Shown: positions 31,669 through 40,900, numbered from the stretch's first letter. The stretch: 64,000 nt of DNA from Streptomyces radiopugnans (GCF_900110735.1 NZ_FOET01000009.1:124001-188000); one strand, 5' to 3'. A program made the numbers and translations. Notes: generated from the letters alone by a model not told the origin.

Positions 31669-31977
31669 ATGGCGGGACAGAAGATCCGCATCCGGCTCAA
31701 GGCCTACGACCACGAGGTCATCGACACCTCGGCGAAGAAGATCGTCGAGACGGTGACCCGTACTGGTGCGTCGGTCGCGGGCCCGGTGCCGCTGCCCACA
31801 GAGAAGAACGTGTACTGCGTCATCAAGTCGCCGCACAAGTACAAGGACTCGCGCGAGCACTTCGAGATGCGTACCCACAAGCGCCTGATCGACATCCTCG
31901 ACCCGACGCCCAAGACCGTTGACTCGCTGATGCGCCTGGACCTGCCGGCCGGCGTCGACATCGAGATCAAGCTCTGA
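31669..31977 (+). CDS. rpsJ: 30S ribosomal protein S10
   Basis: Complete 102-residue S10 (MAGQKIRIRLKAYDHEVIDTSA to VDIEIKL), a 30S head protein; the S10 (NusE) fold also joins transcription antitermination complexes. ATG 31669 is the family start even though the open frame extends 100 codons upstream; its ribosome site is weak (GAAG only). First gene of the S10 operon; rplC follows after 14 bases. Confidence 0.98.
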   Translation: MAGQKIRIRLKAYDHEVIDTSAKKIVETVTRTGASVAGPVPLPTEKNVYCVIKSPHKYKDSREHFEMRTHKRLIDILDPTPKTVDSLMRLDLPAGVDIEIKL

Positions 31978-31991
31978 GAGGCCCGGTAGAG

Positions 31992-32639
31992 ATGACCACC
32001 AAGCAGATCAAGGGTGTCCTGGGCGAGAAGCTCGGCATGACCCAGGTCTGGGACGAGAACAACCGTGTCGTCCCGGTCACCGTCGTCAAGGCCGGCCCCT
32101 GCATCGTCACCCAGGTGCGCACCGCAGACAGGGACGGCTACGAGGCCGTCCAGATCGCCTTCGGCGAGATCGACCCGCGCAAGGTGAACAAGCCCCTCAA
32201 GGGCCACTTCGCCAAGGCCGACGTCACCCCGCGCCGCCACCTGGTGGAGCTGCGTACCGCCGACGCCGGCGAGTACACGCTCGGCCAGGAGATCACCGCC
32301 GAGGTGTTCGAGTCGGGCGTGAAGGTCGACGTCACCGGCAAGAGCAAGGGCAAGGGCACCGCCGGTGTCATGAAGCGCCACGGCTTCGGCGGCCTCGGCG
32401 CCGGCCACGGCACGCAGCGCAAGCACCGCTCCCCCGGCTCCATCGGTGGCTGCGCCACCCCGGGCCGCGTGTTCAAGGGCCTGCGCATGGCCGGCCGCAT
32501 GGGCAACGAGCGGGTCACCACCCAGAACCTGACCGTCCACGCCGTTGACGCGGAGAAGGGCCTGCTGCTCATCAAGGGCGCGGTTCCTGGTCCGAACGGC
32601 GGCCTCGTCCTGGTCCGTACCGCGGCCAAGGGGGCCTGA
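31992..32639 (+). CDS. rplC: 50S ribosomal protein L3
   Basis: Complete 215-residue L3, an early assembly protein near the peptidyl-transferase centre. It starts MTTKQIKGVLGEKLGMTQVW and has the conserved GxGxxHGTQRKHRSPGSIGG loop (GFGGLGAGHGTQRKHRSPGS) that reaches into 23S rRNA. Second gene of the S10 operon, 8 bases before rplD. Confidence 0.98.
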   Translation: MTTKQIKGVLGEKLGMTQVWDENNRVVPVTVVKAGPCIVTQVRTADRDGYEAVQIAFGEIDPRKVNKPLKGHFAKADVTPRRHLVELRTADAGEYTLGQEITAEVFESGVKVDVTGKSKGKGTAGVMKRHGFGGLGAGHGTQRKHRSPGSIGGCATPGRVFKGLRMAGRMGNERVTTQNLTVHAVDAEKGLLLIKGAVPGPNGGLVLVRTAAKGA

Positions 32640-32647
32640 GGTAACCG

Positions 32648-33298
32648 ATGAGCACCATTGACATCCTTTCGCCGGCAGGCGACAAGGCCGGGACCGTCGA
32701 GCTCCCCGCGGAGATCTTCGACGCGCAGGTCAGCGTTCCGCTGATCCACCAGGTCGTCGTCGCACAGCTGGCCGCTGCCCGCCAGGGCACGCACAAGACC
32801 AAGACCCGCGGCGAGGTCCGCGGCGGCGGCAAGAAGCCGTACCGCCAGAAGGGCACCGGCCGCGCCCGCCAGGGTTCGACCCGCGCCCCGCAGTTCGCCG
32901 GCGGTGGCGTCGTGCACGGCCCCGTGCCGCGCGACTACTCGCAGCGGACCCCGAAGAAGATGAAGGCCGCCGCCCTGCGCGGCGCCCTCTCCGACCGGGC
33001 GCGCCACGGCCGCGTCCACGTCGTCACCGGCGTGGTCGAGGGCGAGATCTCCACCAAGGCCGCCAAGACCCTGTTCGGCAAGATCAGCGAGCGCAAGAAC
33101 GTGCTGCTGGTCGCCGAGCGGAGCGACGAGGCCGCGTGGCTGTCCGCCCGCAACCTGCCCCAGGTCCACATCCTGGAGCCGGGCCAGCTGAACACCTACG
33201 ACGTGCTCGTCTCCGACGACGTGGTCTTCACCAAGGCCGCCCTCGACAGCTTCGTGGCCGGCCGCAAGGCCGCCCAGCACGAAGGGAGCGAGGCCTGA
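32648..33298 (+). CDS. rplD: 50S ribosomal protein L4
   Basis: Complete 216-residue L4 with the long exit-tunnel loop (TRGEVRGGGKKPYRQKGTGR and ARQGSTRAPQFAGGGVVHGP) that borders the macrolide site. In E. coli, L4 represses the S10 operon by binding its leader; whether it does so here is unknown. The loop keeps the ordinary KPYRQKGTGRARQG sequence, so no macrolide-resistance change is suggested. Its stop overlaps the rplW start by one base. Confidence 0.98.
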   Translation: MSTIDILSPAGDKAGTVELPAEIFDAQVSVPLIHQVVVAQLAAARQGTHKTKTRGEVRGGGKKPYRQKGTGRARQGSTRAPQFAGGGVVHGPVPRDYSQRTPKKMKAAALRGALSDRARHGRVHVVTGVVEGEISTKAAKTLFGKISERKNVLLVAERSDEAAWLSARNLPQVHILEPGQLNTYDVLVSDDVVFTKAALDSFVAGRKAAQHEGSEA

Positions 33299-33621
33299 TG
33301 GCCGAGACCACCGTCACCAGCAAGACCTTCTCCGACCCCCGCGACATCCTCGTGAAGCCGGTGGTCTCCGAGAAGAGCTACGCGCTGCTGGACGAGAACA
33401 AGTACACGTTCGTCGTCGACCCGCGTGCCAACAAGACCCAGATCAAGCAGGCCGTCGAGGCGGTCTTCTCGGTCAAGGTCACCGGGGTCAACACGATCAA
33501 CCGCCAGGGCAAGCGCAAGCGCACCCGCACCGGTTACGGCAAGCGCGCCAACACCAAGCGCGCCATCGTGACCCTCGCCGAGGGCGACCGTATCGACATC
33601 TTCGGCGGTCCGGTCTCCTAA
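33298..33621 (+). CDS. rplW: 50S ribosomal protein L23
   Basis: Complete 107-residue L23, located at the exit tunnel where trigger factor and SRP dock. The translation from ATG 33298, one base overlapping rplD, contains DILVKPVVSEKSYALLDENK and the KRKRTRTGYGKRANTKRAIV block. The longer upstream open frame is in another gene's sequence and is not used. rplB begins 39 bases later. Confidence 0.97.
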   Translation: MAETTVTSKTFSDPRDILVKPVVSEKSYALLDENKYTFVVDPRANKTQIKQAVEAVFSVKVTGVNTINRQGKRKRTRTGYGKRANTKRAIVTLAEGDRIDIFGGPVS

Positions 33622-33660
33622 CGGAGGTCGCACCGTCCGATATCGGACGAGGACTGAGAA

Positions 33661-34497
33661 ATGGGTATCCGCAAGTACAAGCCGACGACCCCGGGCCGTC
33701 GTGGCTCCAGCGTCGCCGACTTCGTCGAGATCACGCGGTCCACGCCGGAGAAGTCGCTGGTCCGCCCCCTGCACAGCAAGGGCGGCCGTAACAACGCCGG
33801 TCGTGTGACCGTCCGCCACCAGGGCGGCGGCCACAAGCGCGCCTACCGCGTGATCGACTTCCGTCGTCACGACAAGGACGGCGTGCCGGCCAAGGTCGCG
33901 CACATCGAGTACGACCCCAACCGCACCGCGCGCATCGCGCTGCTGCACTACGTCGACGGCGAGAAGCGCTACATCCTCGCGCCGGCCGGCCTGAAGCAGG
34001 GCGACCGCGTCGAGAACGGCCCCGGCGCCGACATCAAGCCGGGCAACAACCTCGCGCTGCGCAACATCCCGGTCGGTACCACCATCCACGCCATCGAGCT
34101 GCGGCCCGGCGGCGGCGCGAAGTTCGCCCGTTCCGCGGGTGCCTCCGTGCAGCTGCTGGCGAAGGAGGGCCGCATGGCCCACCTGCGCATGCCGTCCGGT
34201 GAGATCCGCCTGGTCGACGTCCGCTGCCGCGCCACCGTCGGCGAGGTCGGCAACGCCGAGCAGTCGAACATCAACTGGGGCAAGGCCGGCCGCATGCGCT
34301 GGAAGGGCGTCCGCCCGACCGTCCGCGGTGTGGTCATGAACCCGGTCGACCACCCGCACGGTGGTGGTGAGGGCAAGACCTCCGGTGGTCGTCACCCGGT
34401 CTCGCCGTGGGGCAAGAAGGAAGGACGTACTCGCTCGCCGAAGAAGGCCAGCAACAAGTACATCGTCCGCCGCCGCAAGACGAACAAGAAGCGCTAG
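33661..34497 (+). CDS. rplB: 50S ribosomal protein L2
   Basis: Complete 278-residue L2, required for subunit association and peptidyl transfer. It begins MGIRKYKPTTPGRRGSSVAD and retains the universally conserved MNPVDHPHGGGEG segment, including the histidine near the catalytic centre. Regular member of the S10 operon; rpsS starts 14 bases downstream with an AGGAGG site. Confidence 0.98.
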   Translation: MGIRKYKPTTPGRRGSSVADFVEITRSTPEKSLVRPLHSKGGRNNAGRVTVRHQGGGHKRAYRVIDFRRHDKDGVPAKVAHIEYDPNRTARIALLHYVDGEKRYILAPAGLKQGDRVENGPGADIKPGNNLALRNIPVGTTIHAIELRPGGGAKFARSAGASVQLLAKEGRMAHLRMPSGEIRLVDVRCRATVGEVGNAEQSNINWGKAGRMRWKGVRPTVRGVVMNPVDHPHGGGEGKTSGGRHPVSPWGKKEGRTRSPKKASNKYIVRRRKTNKKR

Positions 34498-34511
34498 GAG
34501 GCGGGTTTTCG

Positions 34512-34793
34512 ATGCCGCGCAGTCTCAAGAAGGGGCCTTTCGTCGACGACCACCTGATCAAGAAGGTGGACGCACAGAACGACGCAGGCACCAAGAACGT
34601 CATCAAGACCTGGTCCCGCCGCTCGATGATCGTCCCGGCCATGCTGGGCCACACGATCGCGGTGCACGACGGCCGCAAGCACGTCCCGGTGTTCGTCACC
34701 GAGTCGATGGTCGGCCACAAGCTCGGCGAGTTCGCGCCGACCCGCACCTTCCGCGGCCACGAGAAGGACGACCGCAAGTCGCGTCGTCGCTGA
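34512..34793 (+). CDS. rpsS: 30S ribosomal protein S19
   Basis: Complete 93-residue S19 (MPRSLKKGPFVDDHLIKKVD to RKSRRR), a 30S head protein touching S13 and the 50S bridge. ATG 34512 has AGGAGG upstream, partly inside the end of rplB; the longer frame starting at 34407 is an artefact of overlapping the L2 sequence. The conserved RTFRGHEKDDRKS tail is present. Confidence 0.97.
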   Translation: MPRSLKKGPFVDDHLIKKVDAQNDAGTKNVIKTWSRRSMIVPAMLGHTIAVHDGRKHVPVFVTESMVGHKLGEFAPTRTFRGHEKDDRKSRRR

Positions 34794-34815
34794 TCTGCGG
34801 AAGTAGCGAAGACCT

Positions 34816-35187
34816 ATGACTGACACCGAAGGGACAACCATGGAAGCCAGGGCCCAGGCGCGGTACATCCGCGTCACGCCCATGAAGGCCCGCCGCGTGG
34901 TGGACCTCATCCGTGGCATGGACGCCACGGAGGCTCAGGCGGTCCTGCGTTTCGCCCCGCAGGCCGCGAGCGTGCCCGTCGGCAAGGTGCTCGACAGCGC
35001 CATCGCCAACGCCGCGCACAACTACGACCACACGGACGTCGACAGCCTCTACATCTCCGAGGCCTACGTCGACGAGGGCCCGACCCTGAAGCGGTTCCGG
35101 CCGCGTGCCCAGGGCCGCGCCTACCGGATCCGTAAGCGGACCAGCCACATCACGGTGGTCGTCAGCAGCAAGGAAGGAACCCGGTAA
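34816..35187 (+). CDS. rplV: 50S ribosomal protein L22
   Basis: L22 of 123 residues from ATG 34816, or 115 from ATG 34840 (MEARAQARYIRVTPMKARRV), which has GAAGGGA just upstream; the sequence does not fully decide between them. The exit-tunnel hairpin region (DEGPTLKRFRPRAQGRAYRI) is complete and carries no insertion or deletion of the type that gives macrolide resistance. Its stop overlaps rpsC by one base. Confidence 0.95.
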   Translation: MTDTEGTTMEARAQARYIRVTPMKARRVVDLIRGMDATEAQAVLRFAPQAASVPVGKVLDSAIANAAHNYDHTDVDSLYISEAYVDEGPTLKRFRPRAQGRAYRIRKRTSHITVVVSSKEGTR

Positions 35188-36017
35188 TGGGGCAGAAGGT
35201 CAACCCGCACGGGTTCCGGCTCGGCATCACCACGGACTTCAAGTCCCGTTGGTACGCCGACAAGCTGTACAAGGACTACATCAAGGAAGACGTCGAGATC
35301 CGCCGCCTGCTCACGCAGGGCATGGAGCGGGCCGGCATCTCCAAGGTGGAGATCGAGCGCACCCGTGACCGCGTCCGCGTCGACGTTCACACCGCCCGTC
35401 CGGGCATCGTGATCGGCCGCCGCGGCGCCGAGGCGGAGCGCATCCGCGGTCGGCTGGAGAAGCTGACCGGCAAGCAGATCCAGTTCAACATCCTCGAGGT
35501 GAAGAACCCGGAGACGGACGCTCAGCTGGTGGCCCAGGCCGTCGCCGAGCAGCTGTCCTCCCGCGTCTCCTTCCGCCGTGCGATGCGCAAGTCGATGCAG
35601 AGCACGATGAAGGCCGGCGCCAAGGGCATCAAGATCCAGTGCGGTGGCCGCCTCGGCGGCGCCGAGATGTCCCGCTCCGAGTTCTACCGCGAGGGCCGGG
35701 TCCCCCTGCACACCCTGCGCGCCAACGTCGACTACGGCTTCTTCGAGGCCAAGACGACCTTCGGCCGGATCGGTGTGAAGGTCTGGATCTACAAGGGCGA
35801 CGTCAAGAACATCGCCGAGGTCCGCGCCGAGAACGCCGCCGCCCGCGCCGGCAACCGCCCGTCGCGCGGTGGCAACGACCGCCCGCGCCGCGGTGGCGAG
35901 CGCGGCGGCCGCGGCCGCAAGCCGCAGCAGGAGCGGACCGAGGCGCCCAAGGCCGCCGAGGGCACCGCTGCCGCTCCGGCCGCCGAGAGCACCGGCTCTG
36001 CCGGGAAGGAGGCCTGA
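35187..36017 (+). CDS. rpsC: 30S ribosomal protein S3
   Basis: Complete 276-residue S3, lining the mRNA entry channel. The KH domain holds the GRRGAEAERIRGRLEKLTGK segment. The core ends around residue 212, and a 60-residue low-complexity tail rich in R, G, then A, E and P (GGNDRPRRGGERGGRGRKPQ and on) follows; this extension is usual in high-GC actinobacteria. ATG 35187 is one base inside the rplV stop. Confidence 0.97.
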   Translation: MGQKVNPHGFRLGITTDFKSRWYADKLYKDYIKEDVEIRRLLTQGMERAGISKVEIERTRDRVRVDVHTARPGIVIGRRGAEAERIRGRLEKLTGKQIQFNILEVKNPETDAQLVAQAVAEQLSSRVSFRRAMRKSMQSTMKAGAKGIKIQCGGRLGGAEMSRSEFYREGRVPLHTLRANVDYGFFEAKTTFGRIGVKVWIYKGDVKNIAEVRAENAAARAGNRPSRGGNDRPRRGGERGGRGRKPQQERTEAPKAAEGTAAAPAAESTGSAGKEA

Positions 36018-36022
36018 CCGTC

Positions 36023-36442
36023 ATGCTGATCCCCCGCAGGGTCAAGCACCGCAAGCAGCACCACCCGAAGCGCAAGGGCATGGCCAAGGGCGGCACCGAG
36101 GTTGCTTTCGGCGAGTACGGCATCCAGGCCGTGACCGCTGCCTACGTGACGAACCGGCAGATCGAGGCAGCTCGTATCTCCATGACCCGTCACATCAAGC
36201 GTGGCGGCAAGGTGTGGATCAACATCTACCCGGACCGTCCGCTGACCAAGAAGCCCGCCGAGACCCGCATGGGTTCCGGTAAGGGTTCGCCGGAGTGGTG
36301 GGTCGCGAACGTCAAGCCCGGTCGGGTGATGTTCGAGCTGTCCTACCCGAACGAGAAGATTGCTCGTGAGGCGCTCACCCGCGCTGCTCACAAGCTTCCG
36401 ATGAAGTGCCGGATCGTGCGGCGCGAGGCAGGTGAGTCGTGA
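36023..36442 (+). CDS. rplP: 50S ribosomal protein L16
   Basis: Complete 139-residue L16 (MLIPRRVKHRKQHHPKRKGM to RREAGES), which organises the A-site side of the 50S subunit. The KGSPEWWVANVKPGRVMFEL segment is conserved, including the arginine hydroxylated in some bacteria. A longer frame starting in rpsC is not a gene. The stop overlaps the rpmC start by one base. Confidence 0.97.
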   Translation: MLIPRRVKHRKQHHPKRKGMAKGGTEVAFGEYGIQAVTAAYVTNRQIEAARISMTRHIKRGGKVWINIYPDRPLTKKPAETRMGSGKGSPEWWVANVKPGRVMFELSYPNEKIAREALTRAAHKLPMKCRIVRREAGES

Positions 36443-36666
36443 TGGCGGCCGGTACCAAGGCGAGCGAGCTGCGCGAGCTCAGCGACGAGGAGCTCGTCGT
36501 CAAGCTGCGCGAGGCCAAGGAGGAGCTGTTCAAGCTCCGTTTCCAGGCGGCGACCGGACAGCTGGAGAACAACGGCCGGCTGAAGGCCGTCCGCAAGGAC
36601 ATCGCCCGGATCTACACCCTGATGCGTGAGCGCGAGCTCGGCATCGAGACGGTGGAGAGCGCCTGA
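36442..36666 (+). CDS. rpmC: 50S ribosomal protein L29
   Basis: Complete 74-residue L29, a two-helix protein near the exit tunnel. The start ATG at 36442 overlaps the rplP stop; an ATG one codon upstream is in frame but gives a double Met. The SDEELVVKLREAKEELFKLR helix and the NNGRLKAVRKDIARIYTLM helix are typical. Stop overlaps rpsQ by one base. Confidence 0.97.
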   Translation: MAAGTKASELRELSDEELVVKLREAKEELFKLRFQAATGQLENNGRLKAVRKDIARIYTLMRERELGIETVESA

Positions 36667-36953
36667 TGAGCGAGACGAATGTGACTGAGACTGCAGAGCA
36701 GAACCGCGGCTTCCGCAAGACCCGTGAGGGTCTGGTCGTCAGCGACAAGATGGACAAGACCGTTGTCGTCGCCGTCGAGGACCGCGTCAAGCACGCCCTG
36801 TACGGCAAGGTCATCCGCCGTACGAACAAGCTCAAGGCGCACGACGAGCAGAACGCCGCGGGTGTCGGCGACCGCGTTCTCCTGATGGAGACCCGGCCGC
36901 TGTCCGCGACGAAGCGCTGGCGCGTCGTCGAGATCCTCGAGAAGGCCAAGTAA
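36666..36953 (+). CDS. rpsQ: 30S ribosomal protein S17
   Basis: Complete 95-residue S17, an early 16S rRNA binder. After a 15-residue acidic leader the family core runs RKTREGLVVSDKMDKTVVVA to TRPLSATKRWRVVEILEKAK. Last gene of the S10 cluster. The 100-base gap to rplN holds two hairpins, 7 bp (36956-36962 with 36968-36974) and 9 bp (36998-37006 with 37012-37020), a likely boundary or processing signal between the S10 and spc sections. Confidence 0.97.
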   Translation: MSETNVTETAEQNRGFRKTREGLVVSDKMDKTVVVAVEDRVKHALYGKVIRRTNKLKAHDEQNAAGVGDRVLLMETRPLSATKRWRVVEILEKAK

Positions 36954-37053
36954 TTCCCGAGATCCCTTCTCGGGACGAGTTCCGCCAGGCTCGGCGAGGT
37001 GCGCGCGGTGAGCGCGCACCCGCCGGGAACCGGCAGACGATCAGGAGATAGAC

Positions 37054-37422
37054 GTGATCCAGCAGGAGTCGCGGCTGCGTGTCGCCGACAACACGGGCGC
37101 GAAGGAGATCCTTTGCATCCGTGTTCTCGGTGGCTCCGGCCGCCGCTACGCGGGCATCGGTGACGTCATCGTCGCCACCGTCAAGGACGCGATCCCCGGT
37201 GGCAACGTGAAGAAGGGCGACGTCGTCAAGGCCGTCGTCGTGCGCACCGTCAAGGAGCGCCGCCGCCCCGACGGCTCGTACATCCGCTTCGACGAGAACG
37301 CCGCCGTCATCCTCAAGAACGACGGCGACCCCCGCGGCACCCGTATCTTCGGCCCGGTGGGCCGTGAGCTGCGCGAGAAGAAGTTCATGAAGATCATCTC
37401 CCTCGCGCCGGAGGTGCTGTAA
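37054..37422 (+). CDS. rplN: 50S ribosomal protein L14
   Basis: Complete 122-residue L14 from GTG 37054 (preceded by AGGAGA), starting (M)IQQESRLRVADNTGAKEILC and carrying the KDAIPGGNVKKGDVVKAVVV and GSYIRFDENAAVILK blocks. It forms an intersubunit bridge with 16S helix 14. First gene of the spc section; rplX is 3 bases downstream. Confidence 0.98.
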   Translation: MIQQESRLRVADNTGAKEILCIRVLGGSGRRYAGIGDVIVATVKDAIPGGNVKKGDVVKAVVVRTVKERRRPDGSYIRFDENAAVILKNDGDPRGTRIFGPVGRELREKKFMKIISLAPEVL

Positions 37423-37425
37423 CCG

Positions 37426-37749
37426 ATGAAGATCAAGAAGGGCGACCTGGTCCAGGTCATCACCGGCAAGGACAGGGGCAAGCAGGGCAAGGTCATCGAG
37501 GCCTACCCCCGCGAGGACCGTGTCCTGGTCGAGGGTGTCAACCGGGTCAAGAAGCACACCAAGGCCGGCCAGACCGCTCGCGGTTCGAAGACCGGCGGCA
37601 TCGTGACGACCGAGGCCCCGATCCACGTGAGCAACGTTCAGCTCGTCGTGGAGAAGGACGGCAAGAAGGTCGTCACCCGCGTCGGTTACCGCTTCGACGA
37701 GAACGGCAACAAGATCCGCGTTGCCAAGCGGACCGGTGAGGACATCTGA
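37426..37749 (+). CDS. rplX: 50S ribosomal protein L24
   Basis: Complete 107-residue L24, an assembly initiator. The N-terminal KOW motif (KIKKGDLVQVITGKDRGKQGKV) is intact and the tail ends KRTGEDI. It starts 3 bases after rplN and its stop overlaps rplE by one base, so it is tightly coupled. Confidence 0.97.
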   Translation: MKIKKGDLVQVITGKDRGKQGKVIEAYPREDRVLVEGVNRVKKHTKAGQTARGSKTGGIVTTEAPIHVSNVQLVVEKDGKKVVTRVGYRFDENGNKIRVAKRTGEDI

Positions 37750-38312
37750 TGACTACCGCCACGAACGTGCAGCCGCGTCTGAAGGCGCGCTACCGCGAGG
37801 AGATCGCGGGCAAGCTGCGTGACGAGTTCAAGTACGAGAACGTCATGCAGATCCCCGGTCTCACCAAGATCGTGGTCAACATGGGTGTGGGCGAGGCAGC
37901 CCGCGACTCCAAGCTGATCGAGGGCGCCATCCGCGACCTCGCCACGATCACCGGCCAGAAGCCGGCCGTGACCAAGGCCCGGAAGTCCATCGCGCAGTTC
38001 AAGCTGCGCGAGGGGCAGCCGATCGGTGCCCACGTCACCCTGCGGGGCGACCGGATGTGGGAGTTCCTGGACCGCCTGCTGTCGCTCGCGCTGCCGCGCA
38101 TCCGCGACTTCCGCGGTCTGTCGCCGAAGCAGTTCGACGGCAGGGGCAACTACACCTTCGGTCTCACGGAGCAGGTCATGTTCCACGAGATCGACCAGGA
38201 CAAGATCGACCGGGTCCGAGGTATGGACATCACCGTGGTCACCACGGCGAACACCGACGAGGAAGGTCGCGCCCTGCTGCGTCACCTCGGATTCCCCTTC
38301 AAGGAGGCGTGA
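37749..38312 (+). CDS. rplE: 50S ribosomal protein L5
   Basis: Complete 187-residue L5, the 5S rRNA binder of the central protuberance. Conserved parts seen: NVMQIPGLTKIVVNMGVGEA, the REGQPIGAHVTLRG segment and FPEI-region equivalent RGMDITVVTTANTDEEGRALL. The ATG lies one base inside the rplX stop; the zinc-ribbon S14 gene follows 3 bases later. Confidence 0.97.
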   Translation: MTTATNVQPRLKARYREEIAGKLRDEFKYENVMQIPGLTKIVVNMGVGEAARDSKLIEGAIRDLATITGQKPAVTKARKSIAQFKLREGQPIGAHVTLRGDRMWEFLDRLLSLALPRIRDFRGLSPKQFDGRGNYTFGLTEQVMFHEIDQDKIDRVRGMDITVVTTANTDEEGRALLRHLGFPFKEA

Positions 38313-38315
38313 GCC

Positions 38316-38501
38316 GTGGCGAAGAAGGCTCTGATTGCCAAGGCCGCCCGCAAGCCGAAGTTCTCGGTGCGCGCGTACACGCGCTGCCAGCGCTGCGGCC
38401 GACCCCACTCCGTCTACCGCAAGTTCGGCCTGTGCCGTGTGTGCCTTCGTGAGATGGCCCACCGCGGCGAGCTGCCGGGCGTCACCAAGAGCTCCTGGTA
38501 G
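38316..38501 (+). CDS. rpsZ: 30S ribosomal protein S14, type Z (zinc form)
   Basis: Complete 61-residue zinc-containing S14, with cysteine pairs C24-x2-C27 (CQRC) and C40-x2-C43 (CRVC) forming the zinc ribbon. GTG 38316 has AAGGAGG in the end of rplE. Streptomyces usually keeps a second, zinc-free S14 elsewhere under zinc control; this is the housekeeping copy in the spc cluster. A 217-base gap without a gene separates it from rpsH. Confidence 0.96.
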   Translation: MAKKALIAKAARKPKFSVRAYTRCQRCGRPHSVYRKFGLCRVCLREMAHRGELPGVTKSSW

Positions 38502-38718
38502 GTCCGCGCCAGCGGACCGCAGGAACTCTCGGTAAGAGCATCCTGGCCGGCGAACGCCCTCCCCGCGTGCCCTAGGCTTGTGGGTTGGGCGCTCGCCGCC
38601 CATGACCGTCTTACTACGCCGTAGGTCCCCGCACCGCACCCGTCCCGTCGCGTTCCGCGTACGGGGAGAGGGACGGAGCAGACAGGAAACCCCGGCGAGA
38701 GAGGCCGAAGGCCATCAC

Positions 38719-39117
38719 ATGACCATGACCGATCCGATCGCAGACATGCTGACGCGTCTGCGAAACGCGAACTCGGCTTACCACGACACCGTCGTGATGC
38801 CGCACAGCAAGATCAAGTCGCACATCGCGGAGATCCTCCAGCAGGAGGGTTACATCACCGGATGGAAGGTCGAGGACGCCCCGGTGGGCAAGAACCTCGT
38901 CCTGGAGCTCAAGTTCGGTCCGAACCGCGAGCGTTCGATCGCCGGCATCAAGCGGATCAGCAAGCCGGGTCTGCGGGTCTACGCAAAGTCCACCAACCTG
39001 CCGAAGGTGCTCGGCGGCCTGGGAGTGGCGATCATCTCCACCTCCCACGGGCTCCTCACCGACAAGCAGGCTCAGAAGAAGGGCGTGGGTGGGGAAGTCC
39101 TCGCCTACGTCTGGTAA
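38719..39117 (+). CDS. rpsH: 30S ribosomal protein S8
   Basis: Complete 132-residue S8 (MTMTDPIADMLTRLRNANSA to GGEVLAYVW), the central-domain 16S rRNA binder and, in E. coli, the feedback repressor of the spc operon through a site near rplE. ATG 38719 is the family start; the frame is open upstream to 38578 without similarity. The conserved TSHGLLTDKQAQKKGVGGEV end binds rRNA. Confidence 0.97.
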   Translation: MTMTDPIADMLTRLRNANSAYHDTVVMPHSKIKSHIAEILQQEGYITGWKVEDAPVGKNLVLELKFGPNRERSIAGIKRISKPGLRVYAKSTNLPKVLGGLGVAIISTSHGLLTDKQAQKKGVGGEVLAYVW

Positions 39118-39141
39118 CGGAAGGGAACGGAGGTAAAGCTC

Positions 39142-39681
39142 ATGTCGCGTATCGGCAAGCTCCCCATCCAGGTTCCCGCCGGTGTGGACGTCACCATCGA
39201 TGGCCGGACGGTCAACGTGAAGGGGCCCAAGGGCAACCTTTCGCACACCGTCGCCGCGCCCATCGAGGTCGCCAAGGGTGAGGACGGCGTCATCAACGTC
39301 ACCCGCCCGAACGACGAGAGCCGGAACAAGGCCCTGCACGGTCTGTCCCGCACGCTGGTGGCGAACATGATCACTGGCGTGACCCAGGGGTACAGCAAGC
39401 AGCTCGAGATCAGCGGTGTCGGTTACCGCGTCCAGGCGAAGGGCTCCGACCTGGAGTTCTCCCTGGGCTACAGCCACCCGATCACGGTGAAGGCTCCCGA
39501 GGGCATCTCCTTCAAGGTGGAGTCCCCGACCAGGCTGAGCGTCGAGGGCATCGACAAGCAGAAGGTCGGCGAGGTCGCCGCGAACATCCGCAAGCTGCGC
39601 AAGCCCGACCCGTACAAGGCCAAGGGCGTGAAGTACGCGGGCGAGGTCATCCGCCGCAAGGTCGGAAAGGCTGGTAAGTAA
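39142..39681 (+). CDS. rplF: 50S ribosomal protein L6
   Basis: Complete 179-residue L6, made of two related domains near the GTPase centre. It starts MSRIGKLPIQVPAGVDVTID, and the C-terminal RKPDPYKAKGVKYAGEVIRR block is conserved. GGAGGTAAAGCTC precedes the ATG. rplR begins 3 bases after the stop. Confidence 0.97.
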   Translation: MSRIGKLPIQVPAGVDVTIDGRTVNVKGPKGNLSHTVAAPIEVAKGEDGVINVTRPNDESRNKALHGLSRTLVANMITGVTQGYSKQLEISGVGYRVQAKGSDLEFSLGYSHPITVKAPEGISFKVESPTRLSVEGIDKQKVGEVAANIRKLRKPDPYKAKGVKYAGEVIRRKVGKAGK

Positions 39682-39684
39682 GCC

Positions 39685-40068
39685 ATGGCATACGGTGTGA
39701 AGATCGCGAAGGGCAGCGCGCGCAAGGCCGCCGCTGTCAAGCGGCGCCACATCCGCGTCCGCAAGAAGGTGTCGGGCACCCCCGAGCGTCCGCGCCTGGT
39801 GGTGACGCGCTCCAACCGTCACATGGTGGCGCAGGTCATCGACGACATCGCGGGCCACACGCTGGCCTCGGCGTCGACGCTGGACAGCTCGATCCGCGGC
39901 GCCGAGGGCGACAAGACCGCCCTGGCCAAGCAGGTCGGGTCCCTGGTCGCCGAGCGCGCCAAGGCCGCGGGCATCGAGGCCGTCGTGTTCGACCGCGGCG
40001 GCAACAAGTACGCCGGGCGGATCGCCGCCCTGGCCGACGCCGCCCGCGAGGCCGGGCTCAGGTTCTGA
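39685..40068 (+). CDS. rplR: 50S ribosomal protein L18
   Basis: Complete 127-residue L18, a 5S rRNA-binding protein of the central protuberance. The basic N-terminus (KAAAVKRRHIRVRKKVSGTP) and the DRGGNKYAGRIAALADAARE segment are diagnostic. It sits between rplF and rpsE in the usual spc order; 43 bases with GAGAGAGGTAA lead to rpsE. Confidence 0.97.
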   Translation: MAYGVKIAKGSARKAAAVKRRHIRVRKKVSGTPERPRLVVTRSNRHMVAQVIDDIAGHTLASASTLDSSIRGAEGDKTALAKQVGSLVAERAKAAGIEAVVFDRGGNKYAGRIAALADAAREAGLRF

Positions 40069-40111
40069 GCCGGTCCCCACGCAAGCGGACGCATAGAGAG
40101 AGGTAATTCCA

Positions 40112-40716
<605 letters not shown>

Positions 40717-40717
<1 letters not shown>

Positions 40718-40899
40718 TGGCACGCCTGAAGGTCACCCAGACCAAGTCCTACATCGGCAGCAAGCAGAACCACCGCGACACCCTGCGTTCCCTCGGCCTC
40801 AGGCGAGTGAACGACTCGGTCGTCAAGGAGGACCGTCCCGAGATCCGCGGCATGGTGCAGACCGTCCGCCACCTCGTGACGGTCGAGGAGGTCGACTGA
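40717..40899 (+). CDS. rpmD: 50S ribosomal protein L30
   Basis: Complete 60-residue L30: MARLKVTQTKSYIGSKQNHR, then RDTLRSLGLRRVNDSVVKED and a terminal VRHLVTVEEVD. It starts one base inside the rpsE stop. The longer frame from 40528 is only the shifted S5 sequence. Confidence 0.96.
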
Positions 40900-40900
40900 C

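Noticed and set aside
27550..31878. A single 1442-residue minus-strand open frame
   Set aside because: Only its last 92 codons (VapB-like, with a good ribosome site at 27828) look like protein; the rest is antisense to the DUF3592-like and PH-domain genes and to the S10 leader.
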